NCBI RefSeq assembly: GCF_945957465.1
Contig: NZ_CAMFLC010000038.1
Coordinates: 1-33,423 of the forward strand
From: an uncultured Leifsonia sp.
Lineage (GTDB): Bacteria > Actinomycetota > Actinomycetes > Actinomycetales > Microbacteriaceae
Length of the DNA stretch: 33,423 bases
Reading direction: 5' to 3'
This document shows, piece by piece, positions 17,247 through 25,205 of the stretch (positions are counted from its first letter, which is position 1; every line of letters begins with the position of its first letter). The position numbers were made by a program, and so were the translations under genes. Under the pieces are notes generated by a model that was not told the DNA's origin, did not search any database, and worked only from the letters and a program-made list of their open reading frames with translations.

Positions 17247-18140
17247 CTAGGAACCGGGCGTGCCGGGGTCGCGGGCCTCGGCGCCGGCCGCGGTCGCGAC
17301 GCGCGAGGCGAAAGCGATGGCGCGCGGTCCGAGATCGCGGTGGAGTCGCGCGAAGAGGGCAGCGGAGGCCTCGCCGGGCCAGCCCGGCGGAAGTGCGCCG
17401 GCGGGGAGGCCCGGGTCGCGGTAGGGGATCACCCGCCACTCGTCGAGCACGCGGATCCACAGTGCGAACGCCTCGGCGTCAGAGGTGCCGTCGGCTCCGT
17501 CGTCGGCCCTGCCGTCGCTCCTGCCATCGGCCCTGTCGTCGCCGGGCGCCGTCGCGCTGCCGAACCGCGCGATGAACGAGTCGTGGAGCGCGCGGATCGC
17601 GTCCAGGTCGTACCAGCGGGCGACCCCGGCCGCGACGTCGGCGGGCCGTGCCCCGACGAAGAGGTCGGCGCCGAACTCCGCCGCGACCTCGGCGAGCTCG
17701 GGCTCGAGGCGCTCGGGGCCGATCCACAGGCCGTCGGCGACCGTGCCGCAGCCGAGCGCGGCGAGGCGCCGGCGCAGCTGATGGCGCTGCGCCCGCTGAT
17801 GTTCGGGGAAGGAGAACGAGACGAGGCACCAGTGCGACGCGGAGGCGGGCCGGCCGAAGATGCGTGCGTCGCCGCGCTCCAGCATCGGCACGGCCTCCGG
17901 GTCGAGGGCGTACCCGGCGACGGTGCCGCGCGGCTCCCGGATGAGGACGCCGCGCGAGCAGAGCCGGGCCAGGCTGGAGCGGGCGGTCGCGGCGGGGAAA
18001 CCGAGTGCTCCCATCAGTTCGACGGCGCCCGCCGCGCTCATCCAGTCGCCGATCGGACGCAGCGTACTGCCGACGACCGTGCGCAGCAGGGCGGTCGCCG
18101 ACCCGCTGCGCGCCTCGAGGTCTTCGCGGATCGCGGTCAC
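17247..18140 (-). CDS. PaaX-like transcriptional regulator
   Basis: A 297-residue GntR-like regulator of the PaaX family. The N-terminus carries the winged helix (VVGSTLRPIGDWMSAAGAVE, then FPAATARSSLARLCSRGVLI), and the middle has the PaaX-type segment HWCLVSFSFPEHQRAQRHQL. Relatives repress aromatic catabolism genes and respond to CoA thioesters or other pathway intermediates. Between the domains is a low-complexity Asp/Gly/Arg linker (about 17496-17545). It is the last gene of the kynA operon, starting with a GTG that overlaps the kynU stop by 4 nt, so it probably feeds back on this operon. The much longer open frame in this reading is not coding beyond 18140. Confidence 0.85.
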   Translation of the reverse strand: MTAIREDLEARSGSATALLRTVVGSTLRPIGDWMSAAGAVELMGALGFPAATARSSLARLCSRGVLIREPRGTVAGYALDPEAVPMLERGDARIFGRPASASHWCLVSFSFPEHQRAQRHQLRRRLAALGCGTVADGLWIGPERLEPELAEVAAEFGADLFVGARPADVAAGVARWYDLDAIRALHDSFIARFGSATAPGDDRADGRSDGRADDGADGTSDAEAFALWIRVLDEWRVIPYRDPGLPAGALPPGWPGEASAALFARLHRDLGPRAIAFASRVATAAGAEARDPGTPGS

Positions 18141-19465
18141 TCGTGGATCAGCTCCCCGAGGACGTCGCGCACGGCGGCCAGGCCGACGGCGACCTCCTCG
18201 AAGCTCGTGCTCAACGGCGACAGGCCGATGCGGAGCCCCCCCGGGTCGCGGTAGTCGGGGATGACGTCGCGCTCCCAGAGCCGGGCGGTGACCTCCCTCA
18301 TCGCGGGGTGGTTCAGGGTGATGTGGCCTCCGCGCCGCTCGGGGTCGCGGGGGCTGGCGAGGGCGACGCCCAGGGGGGCCAGCCAGGTCTCCGCGAGCCG
18401 CACCGCGAACTCGGTGAGCGCGACCGACTTGTCGCGGATCGCCTGGATGCCGCACTCGCGGATCATCGCGACGGTGTCCTGGAGGGCGAGCATCCCGACG
18501 ATCGGCGGGGTTCCGGAGAGGAAGCGCCGGAGGCCGTCCGCCGGCTGGTACTCGGGACCCATCAGGAACACGTCGCGCACCCCCATCCACCCCTGGATCG
18601 GCTGGACCAGCCTGCTCTGCAGGCGTGCGTTCACGTAGCCGAAGGCGGGCGAGCCCGGACCGCCGTTGAGGTATTTGTACGTGCAGCCGACCGCGAGGTC
18701 GACACCCCACGCGTCGAGCTCGACCGGCACGGATCCGGCGGAATGGCAGAGGTCCCACAGCACCAGAGCCCCGGCGTCGTGCACGATGCGCGTGATCGCC
18801 CGGGCGTCCGCGAGGAACCCCGACCGGTAAGCGACGTGACTCAGCACGACCAGGGCGGTCCGCGGACCGACCGCCGCGGCGACCTGCTCGGGCGTGACGC
18901 CCGCTTCGGTGTCGGCCTCGATCCAGACGAGGTGGAGACCGCGCTCGCGCGCGATCCCGTCGAGCACGTAGCGATCGGTGGGGAAGTTGTCCGTGTCGAG
19001 CACGATCTCGCTGCGTTGGGGTAGCGAGTCGACGGCAGCACGAGCCAGCTTGTAGAGCAGGACGGTGGTCGAGTCGCCGATGAAGACCTGCCCCGCGGCG
19101 GCGCCGAGGGTCGTCGCTGCGAGATCGTCGCCGATGCGGAAGGGGAGCTCCATCCACTCCTCGTCCCAGCCCCGGATGAGTCGGCCGCCCCAGGCGTCGA
19201 TCACGAAGCGCTGGAGGCGCTCGACGCTCGCGATGGTGGGCCGCCCGAGCGAGTTGCCGTCGAAATAGGCGCGGACGGGCTCGGGCACGGCCAGGTCGCC
19301 GGGTACGGGAGGGGTGGCGGCGGCTGTGCTCGGCGTGACGCCGACGAAGCGCTCGCGGTAGTGCGCGAGCGGGTCGGCCGCGTCGAGGCCGCGGGCGGCC
19401 GCCATGGCGTCGCCGTCGAGGGCGCCGTCGTCGGCGAACGGGTCGTCGGTCGGGGTGTCGGTCAT
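18137..19465 (-). CDS. kynU: Kynureninase
   Basis: A 442-residue PLP enzyme that splits L-kynurenine into anthranilate and L-alanine. The PLP lysine is Lys264 in GCTYKYLNGGPGSPAF, and the cofactor-nitrogen Asp is in LWDLCHSAGSVPVE (Asp238). YFDGNSLGRP near residue 68 and FLSGTPPIVGMLAL are also kynureninase signatures. The N-terminal 30 residues are acidic and not part of the usual fold. The ATG at 19465 has AGGAG upstream and overlaps the amidohydrolase stop by 4 nt. Its product anthranilate is not obviously degraded by genes in this window. Confidence 0.96.
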   Translation of the reverse strand: MTDTPTDDPFADDGALDGDAMAAARGLDAADPLAHYRERFVGVTPSTAAATPPVPGDLAVPEPVRAYFDGNSLGRPTIASVERLQRFVIDAWGGRLIRGWDEEWMELPFRIGDDLAATTLGAAAGQVFIGDSTTVLLYKLARAAVDSLPQRSEIVLDTDNFPTDRYVLDGIARERGLHLVWIEADTEAGVTPEQVAAAVGPRTALVVLSHVAYRSGFLADARAITRIVHDAGALVLWDLCHSAGSVPVELDAWGVDLAVGCTYKYLNGGPGSPAFGYVNARLQSRLVQPIQGWMGVRDVFLMGPEYQPADGLRRFLSGTPPIVGMLALQDTVAMIRECGIQAIRDKSVALTEFAVRLAETWLAPLGVALASPRDPERRGGHITLNHPAMREVTARLWERDVIPDYRDPGGLRIGLSPLSTSFEEVAVGLAAVRDVLGELIHE

Positions 19466-20724
19466 GGGTGCTCCTGTCGGAGGGTTGTGCGGTCGGTGGG
19501 AGCGGCCGCTGTGTTCGTGGCTGCTGTGCCGGTCTGTGTCGCGGTCTGCGTCGCGGGCGCAGGAGCCGGGGAGGCGAGGTCGGAGACGAAGAGGCCGCGT
19601 GCGGTGGCCAGCCAGCCGGGGAGCCGGCCGGGGTCGGCGGGGGGAACGGAGGGGATCCAGGCGATGCGAGGGCCGAGCGCAACGGTCGCGGCGGCGCCGG
19701 CGCCGGCGGCGGAGGCGGAGGCGGAGGCGGAGTCGGCGTGGGTGGGCGAGCCGGCGATCGTGCGGATGAGCGCGGGACCATCGAGGCCCGCCTGCCGGAT
19801 CGCGGCGAGCTCGCGCGCGTTCACGCCGACGGGGAGGTCGCCGTTGCCGAGGTCCGTGCCGTAGAGCACCCGTCCGCCGCGGGCGGCGAACCGGCGCAGA
19901 TTGTCGACCGCCAAGCGGAAGCTCGCGGTGTATGTGCCCCAGCCGTGGATGTCCAGGGTGCTGATCCACGACATCCCCGCTTCGGCCGCTTCGGCCAGGA
20001 GGGAGTCGTCGAGGCGTTCGGAGAACGGCGTGTGGGCGAGCTGGTCGACACCCGCTCGCACGGCGCGGGCGGCCTGGCCGGCTCCCTGGGTGTGCGCGAC
20101 CACGGGGAGACCGGTTGCGTGTGACTCCTCCACAATCGCACTCAGAGTCACGTCGTCCACCGTTTCGCCGGCATCGCTGTTGAGCGCGACCTTGATGCGG
20201 GAGGCTCCGGTCATGACCTGTTCCTGCACCGCGTTCACCGCCTCCCGCGGTCCGCCGACCTCTTTAGACGCACCGGGCGGGGCCCACCCCGCTGTGACGG
20301 GGTAGCCGCCGGGAGCGGTGAGCAGGGCGCCGGCGATGGCGATCGCGGGACGGTCGGGACGGTCGGGCAGCCAGCCGGCGGCGACTGCGGGGATCCAGCC
20401 GAGGTCGACCGCGTGGGTGATACCGCCGCGGAAGAGGGCGGCAGGGTCGCTGAGACCGAGATGTGTGTGGTGGTCCGTGAGCGACGGGATGAGCGTGCCG
20501 CCGAGGTGCAGGACGCCCGGCGCGTCGATCCGTTCCCGGTCCACAGGGCTGGCGCCTCGGCCGACCGCGTGCGCGGCGCGGTCGGCGGTGATCGCGTGCA
20601 GGATCCCATCGCCGATGGAGAGCGCGGTCGGGCCGGCGAATCCGTCGCCGGTCCAGAGGGCGTCCACGGTGACGAGGTTCGGCCGATCGGCGGGCGGAGG
20701 CGCTGCGGATCCGTGGTCGTTCAC
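19462..20724 (-). CDS. Amidohydrolase-superfamily enzyme in the formamidase position of the kynurenine operon
   Basis: A 420-residue metal-dependent hydrolase of the imidazolonepropionase/dihydroorotase-like superfamily. The full set of metal-site residues is visible: HxH at His86/His88 (LTDHHTHLG), Lys178 ([13 protein letters not shown]), His211 (VVAHTQGAG), His231 (QLAHTPFSE) and Asp291 ([10 protein letters not shown]). It starts with a GTG overlapping the kynA stop by 4 nt and ends overlapping kynU by 4 nt. The position suggests hydrolysis of N-formylkynurenine to kynurenine, a step otherwise unassigned here. That is inference, since known formamidases are of the KynB or alpha/beta-hydrolase type. 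The last 75 residues or so are Ala/Ser/Thr/Pro-rich low complexity, including an SASASAS run encoded by GGAGGC hexamers at 19711-19732. Confidence 0.85.
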   Translation of the reverse strand: MNDHGSAAPPPADRPNLVTVDALWTGDGFAGPTALSIGDGILHAITADRAAHAVGRGASPVDRERIDAPGVLHLGGTLIPSLTDHHTHLGLSDPAALFRGGITHAVDLGWIPAVAAGWLPDRPDRPAIAIAGALLTAPGGYPVTAGWAPPGASKEVGGPREAVNAVQEQVMTGASRIKVALNSDAGETVDDVTLSAIVEESHATGLPVVAHTQGAGQAARAVRAGVDQLAHTPFSERLDDSLLAEAAEAGMSWISTLDIHGWGTYTASFRLAVDNLRRFAARGGRVLYGTDLGNGDLPVGVNARELAAIRQAGLDGPALIRTIAGSPTHADSASASASAAGAGAAATVALGPRIAWIPSVPPADPGRLPGWLATARGLFVSDLASPAPAPATQTATQTGTAATNTAAAPTDRTTLRQEHP

Positions 20725-21581
20725 TCCGGCGCGCCGATCTCGGTGCGCACGGCGAAGAGCTCGGGGAAGAAGGTGAGGTCGAGGGCCTTCTGCAAGAAGC
20801 TCACCCCGCTCGAGCCGCCGGTGCCGATCTTCATGCCGATCGTGCGCTGCACCGTCTTGAGGTGGCGGAAGCGCCAGAGCTGGAAGTTGTCCTCGAGATC
20901 GACCAGCTCTTCGCAGGCCTCGTATTCGCTCCAGTGCTCCGCGGCGTGATCGTAGATATCGCGGAAGACCGGGACGAGGTCCGGGCTGAAGACGTGGGCG
21001 TTCGTCACGTCGCGCTCGAGCACCGATCGCGGCACGGCGTGCCCGGCGCGGGCGAGATAGCGCAGGAACTCGTCGTAGACGCTGGGTGCCTCCAGCAGGC
21101 CGGTCAGCAGGGCGAGGGCGGCGGGATCGTCGCGGAACACGGTGAGCATGCGCCGGTTCTTGTTGCCGAGGACGAACTCCACAGCGCGGTACTGATACGA
21201 CTGGAAGCCGGACGAGTTGCCCAAGAATCCGCGGAACTGTGCGTATTCGGTCGGCGTCAGCGTCGCGAGCACCGACCACTGCTCGGTGAGGGTCTTCTGG
21301 ATGTGCTTGACGCGCGCGATGCGCTTGAGCGCCGGCGGGAGCTGGTCGGCGCGGAGCAGATCGCGCGCGTCCTCCAGCTCGTGGAGCACGAGCTTGAGCC
21401 AGAGCTCCGTCGTCTGGTGCTGGATGATGAAGAGCAACTCGTCGTGGTGCTCGGGAACGCTCACCGGCTTCTGAGCGCTGAGCAGGGTGTCGAGGTCCAG
21501 ATATGACCCGTACGACATCCGGTCGCGGAAGTCCGTCACGATGTCCGGATCGAACTCGCGCGTGTTCTCATTGGCCGTCAT
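20721..21581 (-). CDS. kynA: Tryptophan 2,3-dioxygenase
   Basis: A 286-residue haem enzyme that opens the indole ring of tryptophan to N-formylkynurenine. His55 in [14 protein letters not shown] is the distal residue and His240 in [15 protein letters not shown] is the proximal haem ligand, the same numbers as in the well-studied Xanthomonas enzyme. [11 protein letters not shown] near the C-terminus is the substrate/haem loop. It is the first gene of the four-gene operon. The ATG at 21581 has no ribosome binding site but sits 6 nt after a CAGAAT -10 box, which points to a leaderless mRNA. Confidence 0.97.
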   Translation of the reverse strand: MTANENTREFDPDIVTDFRDRMSYGSYLDLDTLLSAQKPVSVPEHHDELLFIIQHQTTELWLKLVLHELEDARDLLRADQLPPALKRIARVKHIQKTLTEQWSVLATLTPTEYAQFRGFLGNSSGFQSYQYRAVEFVLGNKNRRMLTVFRDDPAALALLTGLLEAPSVYDEFLRYLARAGHAVPRSVLERDVTNAHVFSPDLVPVFRDIYDHAAEHWSEYEACEELVDLEDNFQLWRFRHLKTVQRTIGMKIGTGGSSGVSFLQKALDLTFFPELFAVRTEIGAPE

Positions 21582-21587
21582 GTTGCG

Positions 21588-21616
21588 ATTCTGCGTCGAT
21601 CGTCACGAAAGTGCAA
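21588..21616 (-). promoter_or_regulatory. Probable kynA promoter giving a leaderless mRNA
   Basis: On the minus strand TTGCAC and CAGAAT are separated by 17 bp, and the kynA ATG follows the -10 after only 6 nt with no purine-rich site between. TGTTGC (21581-21586) and GCAACA (21613-21618) form a weak symmetrical pair spanning the promoter, a possible site for the PaaX-like regulator. Confidence 0.5.
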
Positions 21617-21763
21617 CACCTGGTTTCGGATGGAGGGCCGTGAGCCTCTCCGGCACCCGCGCGTCCGCGTCCGTTCACCAGCCGGTTACCCGGAGTTGCC
21701 GTCATCGTCGTCGCTGCCTCCTAGCGTGGAGACGCTGCGTCGGGACGCGGACGGGAGACGGGC

Positions 21764-22921
21764 ATGGGCAGGCATTACGACCTCGCGATCGTCGGCGGCG
21801 GGATCGTCGGTCTCGGCCATGCCGTCGCGGCTCTGCGCCGCGGTCTGACCGTCGCCGTCGTCGACCGGGCATCGGGCGTGAACGGCGCCTCCGTGCGCAA
21901 CGCCGGTCACCTCGGCATCACCGGCCAGGAGGGTGAGGCGCGTTCCTACGCCGACCTGGCGCGCGAGCTCTGGTTGACGCTCTCGGTCGAGACGGGGTTC
22001 TGGTTGCGCGAGTCCGGAGCGGTGGTGGTCGCTCAGGCACCGGACGAACTGGCGGTGCTGGAGGAGTTCCGCGACCGGCGCGGCGGTCACGACGTGCGGA
22101 TGCTCACCCCCGCCCAGGTGCGCGAGCGGATCCCCGCGGGCGACGGTGTCGCGGCCGGCGGCGCCTTCCTGCCCTCCGACCTCCAGGTCGATCCGCGCGA
22201 GGCCGCCCCCGCGATCGCGCGCTGGCTGGACGCGCACGGGGTCGACTTCTTCTGGCAGACCGCCGTGACCGGCGTCGAGACGGGACGCGTGCACACGTCA
22301 CGGGGCCGGGTGTCGGCCGACGCGGTGGTCGTCGCCGTGAACCAGGACGTCGATCGGCTCTTCCCGGGGATCGCGGAGACGCACGGCATCCAGCGCTGCG
22401 GCCTGGACATGATGCTGCTGGAGGCCGAACTCGACGAAGCGCTCGCCGCACCGGTGCTCACCGGATGGTCGCTCGTGCGTCTCCCCGGTTTCGCGCACAC
22501 CCCCAGTGCTCAGTCGCTGCGTGAGCGGCTGGCGCTGGAGGATCCGGTGCTGGCCGCTCTGGACACCGACCTCGGCTGCGTACAGCGACCCGACGGGTCC
22601 CTCGTCGTCGGCGCGACCCGCACTCGCGGCGACGACGTCCCGCCGTTCCAGTCGGAGGTCGCCTTCGAGCTGCTCCTCGAGCGCACCCGCGCGCTGTTCG
22701 GTCTCGGCGTCACGCGTGTTCTGGAGCGGTGGCAGGGTATCGACGCCGTGGCGCCCGACGACTTCCTCGTATCGTCGCCGGCGCCGTCCGTCCGGGTCGT
22801 CTCCGTGACGGGGGGAGCCGGTATGGCCACCGGGCTCGGCCTCGCCGACCGGGTCGTCGACGAGCTCTTCTCGACCGCGCCCGGCGTCCTGACCGCAGCA
22901 GGAGCCGCCCGCTCCCGCTGA
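21764..22921 (+). CDS. FAD-dependent oxidoreductase of the TIGR03364 (phosphonate-associated) family
   Basis: A 385-residue DAO-type flavoprotein. The FAD-binding GGGIVG (residues 11-16) follows YDLAIV, and VTGGAGMATGLGLADRVVDEL near the C-terminus completes the dinucleotide site. NGASVRNAGHLGITGQ and FLPSDLQVDPREAAPAIARWL match the TIGR03364 group, which occurs with aminophosphonate catabolism genes and is expected to oxidise an amine substrate. The ATG at 21764 has a GGGAG about 7 nt upstream. It is the first of three co-directional genes and diverges from kynA across 182 bp. No phosphonate transporter is in the window, so the substrate remains inferred. Confidence 0.85.
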   Translation: MGRHYDLAIVGGGIVGLGHAVAALRRGLTVAVVDRASGVNGASVRNAGHLGITGQEGEARSYADLARELWLTLSVETGFWLRESGAVVVAQAPDELAVLEEFRDRRGGHDVRMLTPAQVRERIPAGDGVAAGGAFLPSDLQVDPREAAPAIARWLDAHGVDFFWQTAVTGVETGRVHTSRGRVSADAVVVAVNQDVDRLFPGIAETHGIQRCGLDMMLLEAELDEALAAPVLTGWSLVRLPGFAHTPSAQSLRERLALEDPVLAALDTDLGCVQRPDGSLVVGATRTRGDDVPPFQSEVAFELLLERTRALFGLGVTRVLERWQGIDAVAPDDFLVSSPAPSVRVVSVTGGAGMATGLGLADRVVDELFSTAPGVLTAAGAARSR

Positions 22922-23021
22922 CCTCGCCGGCGCTCCCGCCGACCCTGTCCATCCGCCCGCGAACACTCCACCCGACCACTCCAGTCGCCGACCTCGACGA
23001 CCGCTCCGAAAGGCCCCCGCC

Positions 23022-24038
23022 ATGTCCCCTGAAGGACTCATCACGAGCGAGTTCGACGACGCCGCGATCATCGACGCCGACATCGCTGCTCCCGCCGACG
23101 ACCTCGATGACCTGGCCGACCTGGAGGTCGTGGTGCTCGACCTCACGGGGACGACCGTGGTCGACGACGGGCTGGTCGAGCGCGCGTTCGAGCGTGCGGC
23201 CGATGCTGCGGGCATCGCCGGGATGGACGACGAGCTCGACCGCGCCGTCGCGTTCCTTCAGGCGAGCGCCGGCCGATCGACGATCGCGGTCTTCCGCGCC
23301 CTCAGTGACGACGAGGACCAGGCTCAGCACGCCGCCGCCGTCTTCGAGTCCGCCTACGCCGAGCTCGCCTCCCACGGCGGCGTCCGGGCCGTAGCGGGAG
23401 CCGAGGAGCTCATCCGCCGGTTGCGCGCCATCGGTGTCTCGGTCGTGCTGACCGCCGGCCTCTCGCGCGCCACGACCGACGCGGTGCTTGCCGCCGTGGG
23501 CTGGCGCGGGCTCGCCGACCTCACCCTCACTCCCGAGGATGCAGGCCGCGGCGGACCCTATCCCGACCTCCCGCTGACGGCGCTGCTGCGTGTCGGCGCG
23601 TCGAGCGTCGACGGAATGGTCGTCGTCGGCGACGCCACGGCCGATGTCGCCGGCGGCCTGGCCGCCGGAGCGGGCCTCGTCGTCGGTGTGCTGACCGGGT
23701 CGGACGACGAGCGCGCACTCTCCGAAGCCGGCGCCGACGCCGTGGTGGCGAGCGTCGCCGACCTCGGCGAACTGCTGGGCCTGGAGGCGCTGGAGGGCCC
23801 CGACGCGCTGGAGGGCCTCGACGCGCTGGAGGGCGCGGACCGCCTCGACGACGTCGATGACGACGACGATGACGAATACGAGGAGTACGCCGACGTCGAC
23901 GAGGTGACCGACGTGGACGAGCCGGACGCCGACGGAGCCGACTTCAGCGACCTGGACGCGCTCCGCGACGCGGGGGACGTCGATGATCTCGACGAGACGG
24001 GCGCAGACGACCGGCCGGAGGGGCAGACGCTGCGGTGA
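23022..24038 (+). CDS. Phosphonatase-like HAD hydrolase with acidic tail
   Basis: A 338-residue haloacid-dehalogenase protein of the TIGR03351 phosphonatase-like type. Motif I is VVVLDLTGTTVVDDG with nucleophile Asp40, motif II LTAGLSR (Thr144), motif III GRGGPYPDL (Arg176), motif IV VGDATAD (203-208). The protein contains no lysine at all, so it cannot form the Schiff base that true phosphonoacetaldehyde hydrolase (PhnX) uses; it more likely cleaves a phosphate ester or an unactivated product. An acidic N-terminal extension (residues 1-33) and a very acidic C-terminal tail of about 90 residues are unusual. The tail begins with three 18-bp repeats at 23781-23834. Its TGA overlaps the next GTG. 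Confidence 0.85.
   Translation: MSPEGLITSEFDDAAIIDADIAAPADDLDDLADLEVVVLDLTGTTVVDDGLVERAFERAADAAGIAGMDDELDRAVAFLQASAGRSTIAVFRALSDDEDQAQHAAAVFESAYAELASHGGVRAVAGAEELIRRLRAIGVSVVLTAGLSRATTDAVLAAVGWRGLADLTLTPEDAGRGGPYPDLPLTALLRVGASSVDGMVVVGDATADVAGGLAAGAGLVVGVLTGSDDERALSEAGADAVVASVADLGELLGLEALEGPDALEGLDALEGADRLDDVDDDDDDEYEEYADVDEVTDVDEPDADGADFSDLDALRDAGDVDDLDETGADDRPEGQTLR
23781..23834 (+). repeat. Three in-frame 18-bp tandem repeats in the HAD tail
   Basis: Units at 23781, 23799 and 23817 each encode a variant of LEALEG, PDALEG and LDALEG, the last two being nearly identical at the DNA level (gacgcgctggagggc core). They mark the start of the acidic extension and suggest growth by slippage. Confidence 0.85.
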
Positions 24039-25198
24039 CGATCAAGGCAGTGACCCCACGCGTCGTCGAGCCGCCGGCGAGCCTGGGCATGGGGGTGAGC
24101 GTGTATCCGTCGGCCACCGCGATGGTGTGGCCGGGCCCGGGGCACACGCACGAAGCGGTCGCGGTTCCCGGCGTCCGGCTGGCGCCAGGCGACGCCCTGG
24201 TGGAGGTGGAGCTCGCGACGGTCTGCGGATCCGACGTCGAGACCGTCCTGGGCCGCCACGCGGCCTCCACCCCGCTGGTGCTGGGCCACGAGCAGGTGGG
24301 TCGCGTGATCGCGCTCGGCCGCGGCGGCGCCAAGACGACCGACGGCAAGCGGGTGGCGCTCGGCGAACGCGTCGTCTGGTCTGCGGCCGTTCCCTGCGGC
24401 CGGTGCGCGCGGTGCCGGCGTGGCGTACCGCAGCAGTGCATCAGCCTCCAGAAGTACGGGCACGAGCGCATGCGCCGCGGGTGGGAACTGTCGGGCGGCT
24501 TCGCGACCCACACGCACATCCTCGACGGCACTCCCCTCGTCGCGGTGCCGGAGCACCTGCCCGCCGAAGTGCTCGCGCCCGCGTCGTGCCCCACCGCGAC
24601 CGTGGCCGCCGCCCTCGAGGCGGCAGCGGCGATCGTGCCGCTCGAGGGCGCGCTGATGGTGATCGCGGGCGCGGGAATGCTCGGGCTGACCGCCGCGGCG
24701 ATGGCGACGCAGGCCGGAGCGAAGGTCGTCGTGAGCGACCCGGTCGCCGAACGCCGCGACACGGCGCTGCTGTTCGGCGCGGTGGCGGTGGCCGACCCCG
24801 CCGCCGCGCCGGGCTCCCGTTCCGGGCTCCCGCACGCGCTGACCAAGGCCGGAGGCCGCGCATCGGCGCCGTCCATCGCACTCGAGTTCTCGGGGACGGA
24901 GTCGGCCGTGCGCTCGCTGCTCTCGGTCGTCGACATCGGCGGCGTGCTCGTGCTCGCCGGGTCGGTGTCGCCCGGCCCCGAACTGCCGGTCGTTCCCGAC
25001 GTGCTGGTGCGCCACCTCCTCACCATTCGCGGCGTCCACAACTATGCGCCGCGGCACCTGGAGCGGGCCGTCGGCTTCCTCGCCGGTCACGGCACCACAT
25101 ACCCGTTCGCGCAACAGGTCGGCGCCGTGTTCCCGCTCGCCGAAGTGGACGCGGCGCTGGCGAGCGGCGGGTTCCCGCGGGTGGCGGTGCGGCCGTAG
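24035..25198 (+). CDS. Zinc-dependent alcohol dehydrogenase, phosphonate-associated type (TIGR03366-like)
   Basis: A 387-residue medium-chain dehydrogenase. Catalytic zinc ligands are Cys64 (VCGSD), His85-Glu86 (LGHEQVG) and probably Cys185; structural zinc ligands are Cys121, 124, 127 and 135 (PCGRCARCRRGVPQQC). The NAD(P)-binding glycine motif GAGMLG is at 212-217. The family is recurrently found with TIGR03364 oxidoreductases and phosphonatase-like hydrolases, and should oxidise or reduce the alcohol/aldehyde product of the pathway. Its GTG overlaps the HAD stop by 4 nt, so the two are translationally coupled. It converges on rsgA with only 7 bp between stop codons and no visible terminator. 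Confidence 0.88.
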   Translation: MTIKAVTPRVVEPPASLGMGVSVYPSATAMVWPGPGHTHEAVAVPGVRLAPGDALVEVELATVCGSDVETVLGRHAASTPLVLGHEQVGRVIALGRGGAKTTDGKRVALGERVVWSAAVPCGRCARCRRGVPQQCISLQKYGHERMRRGWELSGGFATHTHILDGTPLVAVPEHLPAEVLAPASCPTATVAAALEAAAAIVPLEGALMVIAGAGMLGLTAAAMATQAGAKVVVSDPVAERRDTALLFGAVAVADPAAAPGSRSGLPHALTKAGGRASAPSIALEFSGTESAVRSLLSVVDIGGVLVLAGSVSPGPELPVVPDVLVRHLLTIRGVHNYAPRHLERAVGFLAGHGTTYPFAQQVGAVFPLAEVDAALASGGFPRVAVRP

Positions 25199-25205
25199 CC
25201 GGGGG

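Noticed and set aside
18141-19781. Upstream extension of the PaaX-like frame to an 844-residue protein
   Set aside because: The extra part is Pro/Arg-rich and out of frame with kynU, which is unmistakable; the real start is the GTG at 18140 overlapping the kynU stop.
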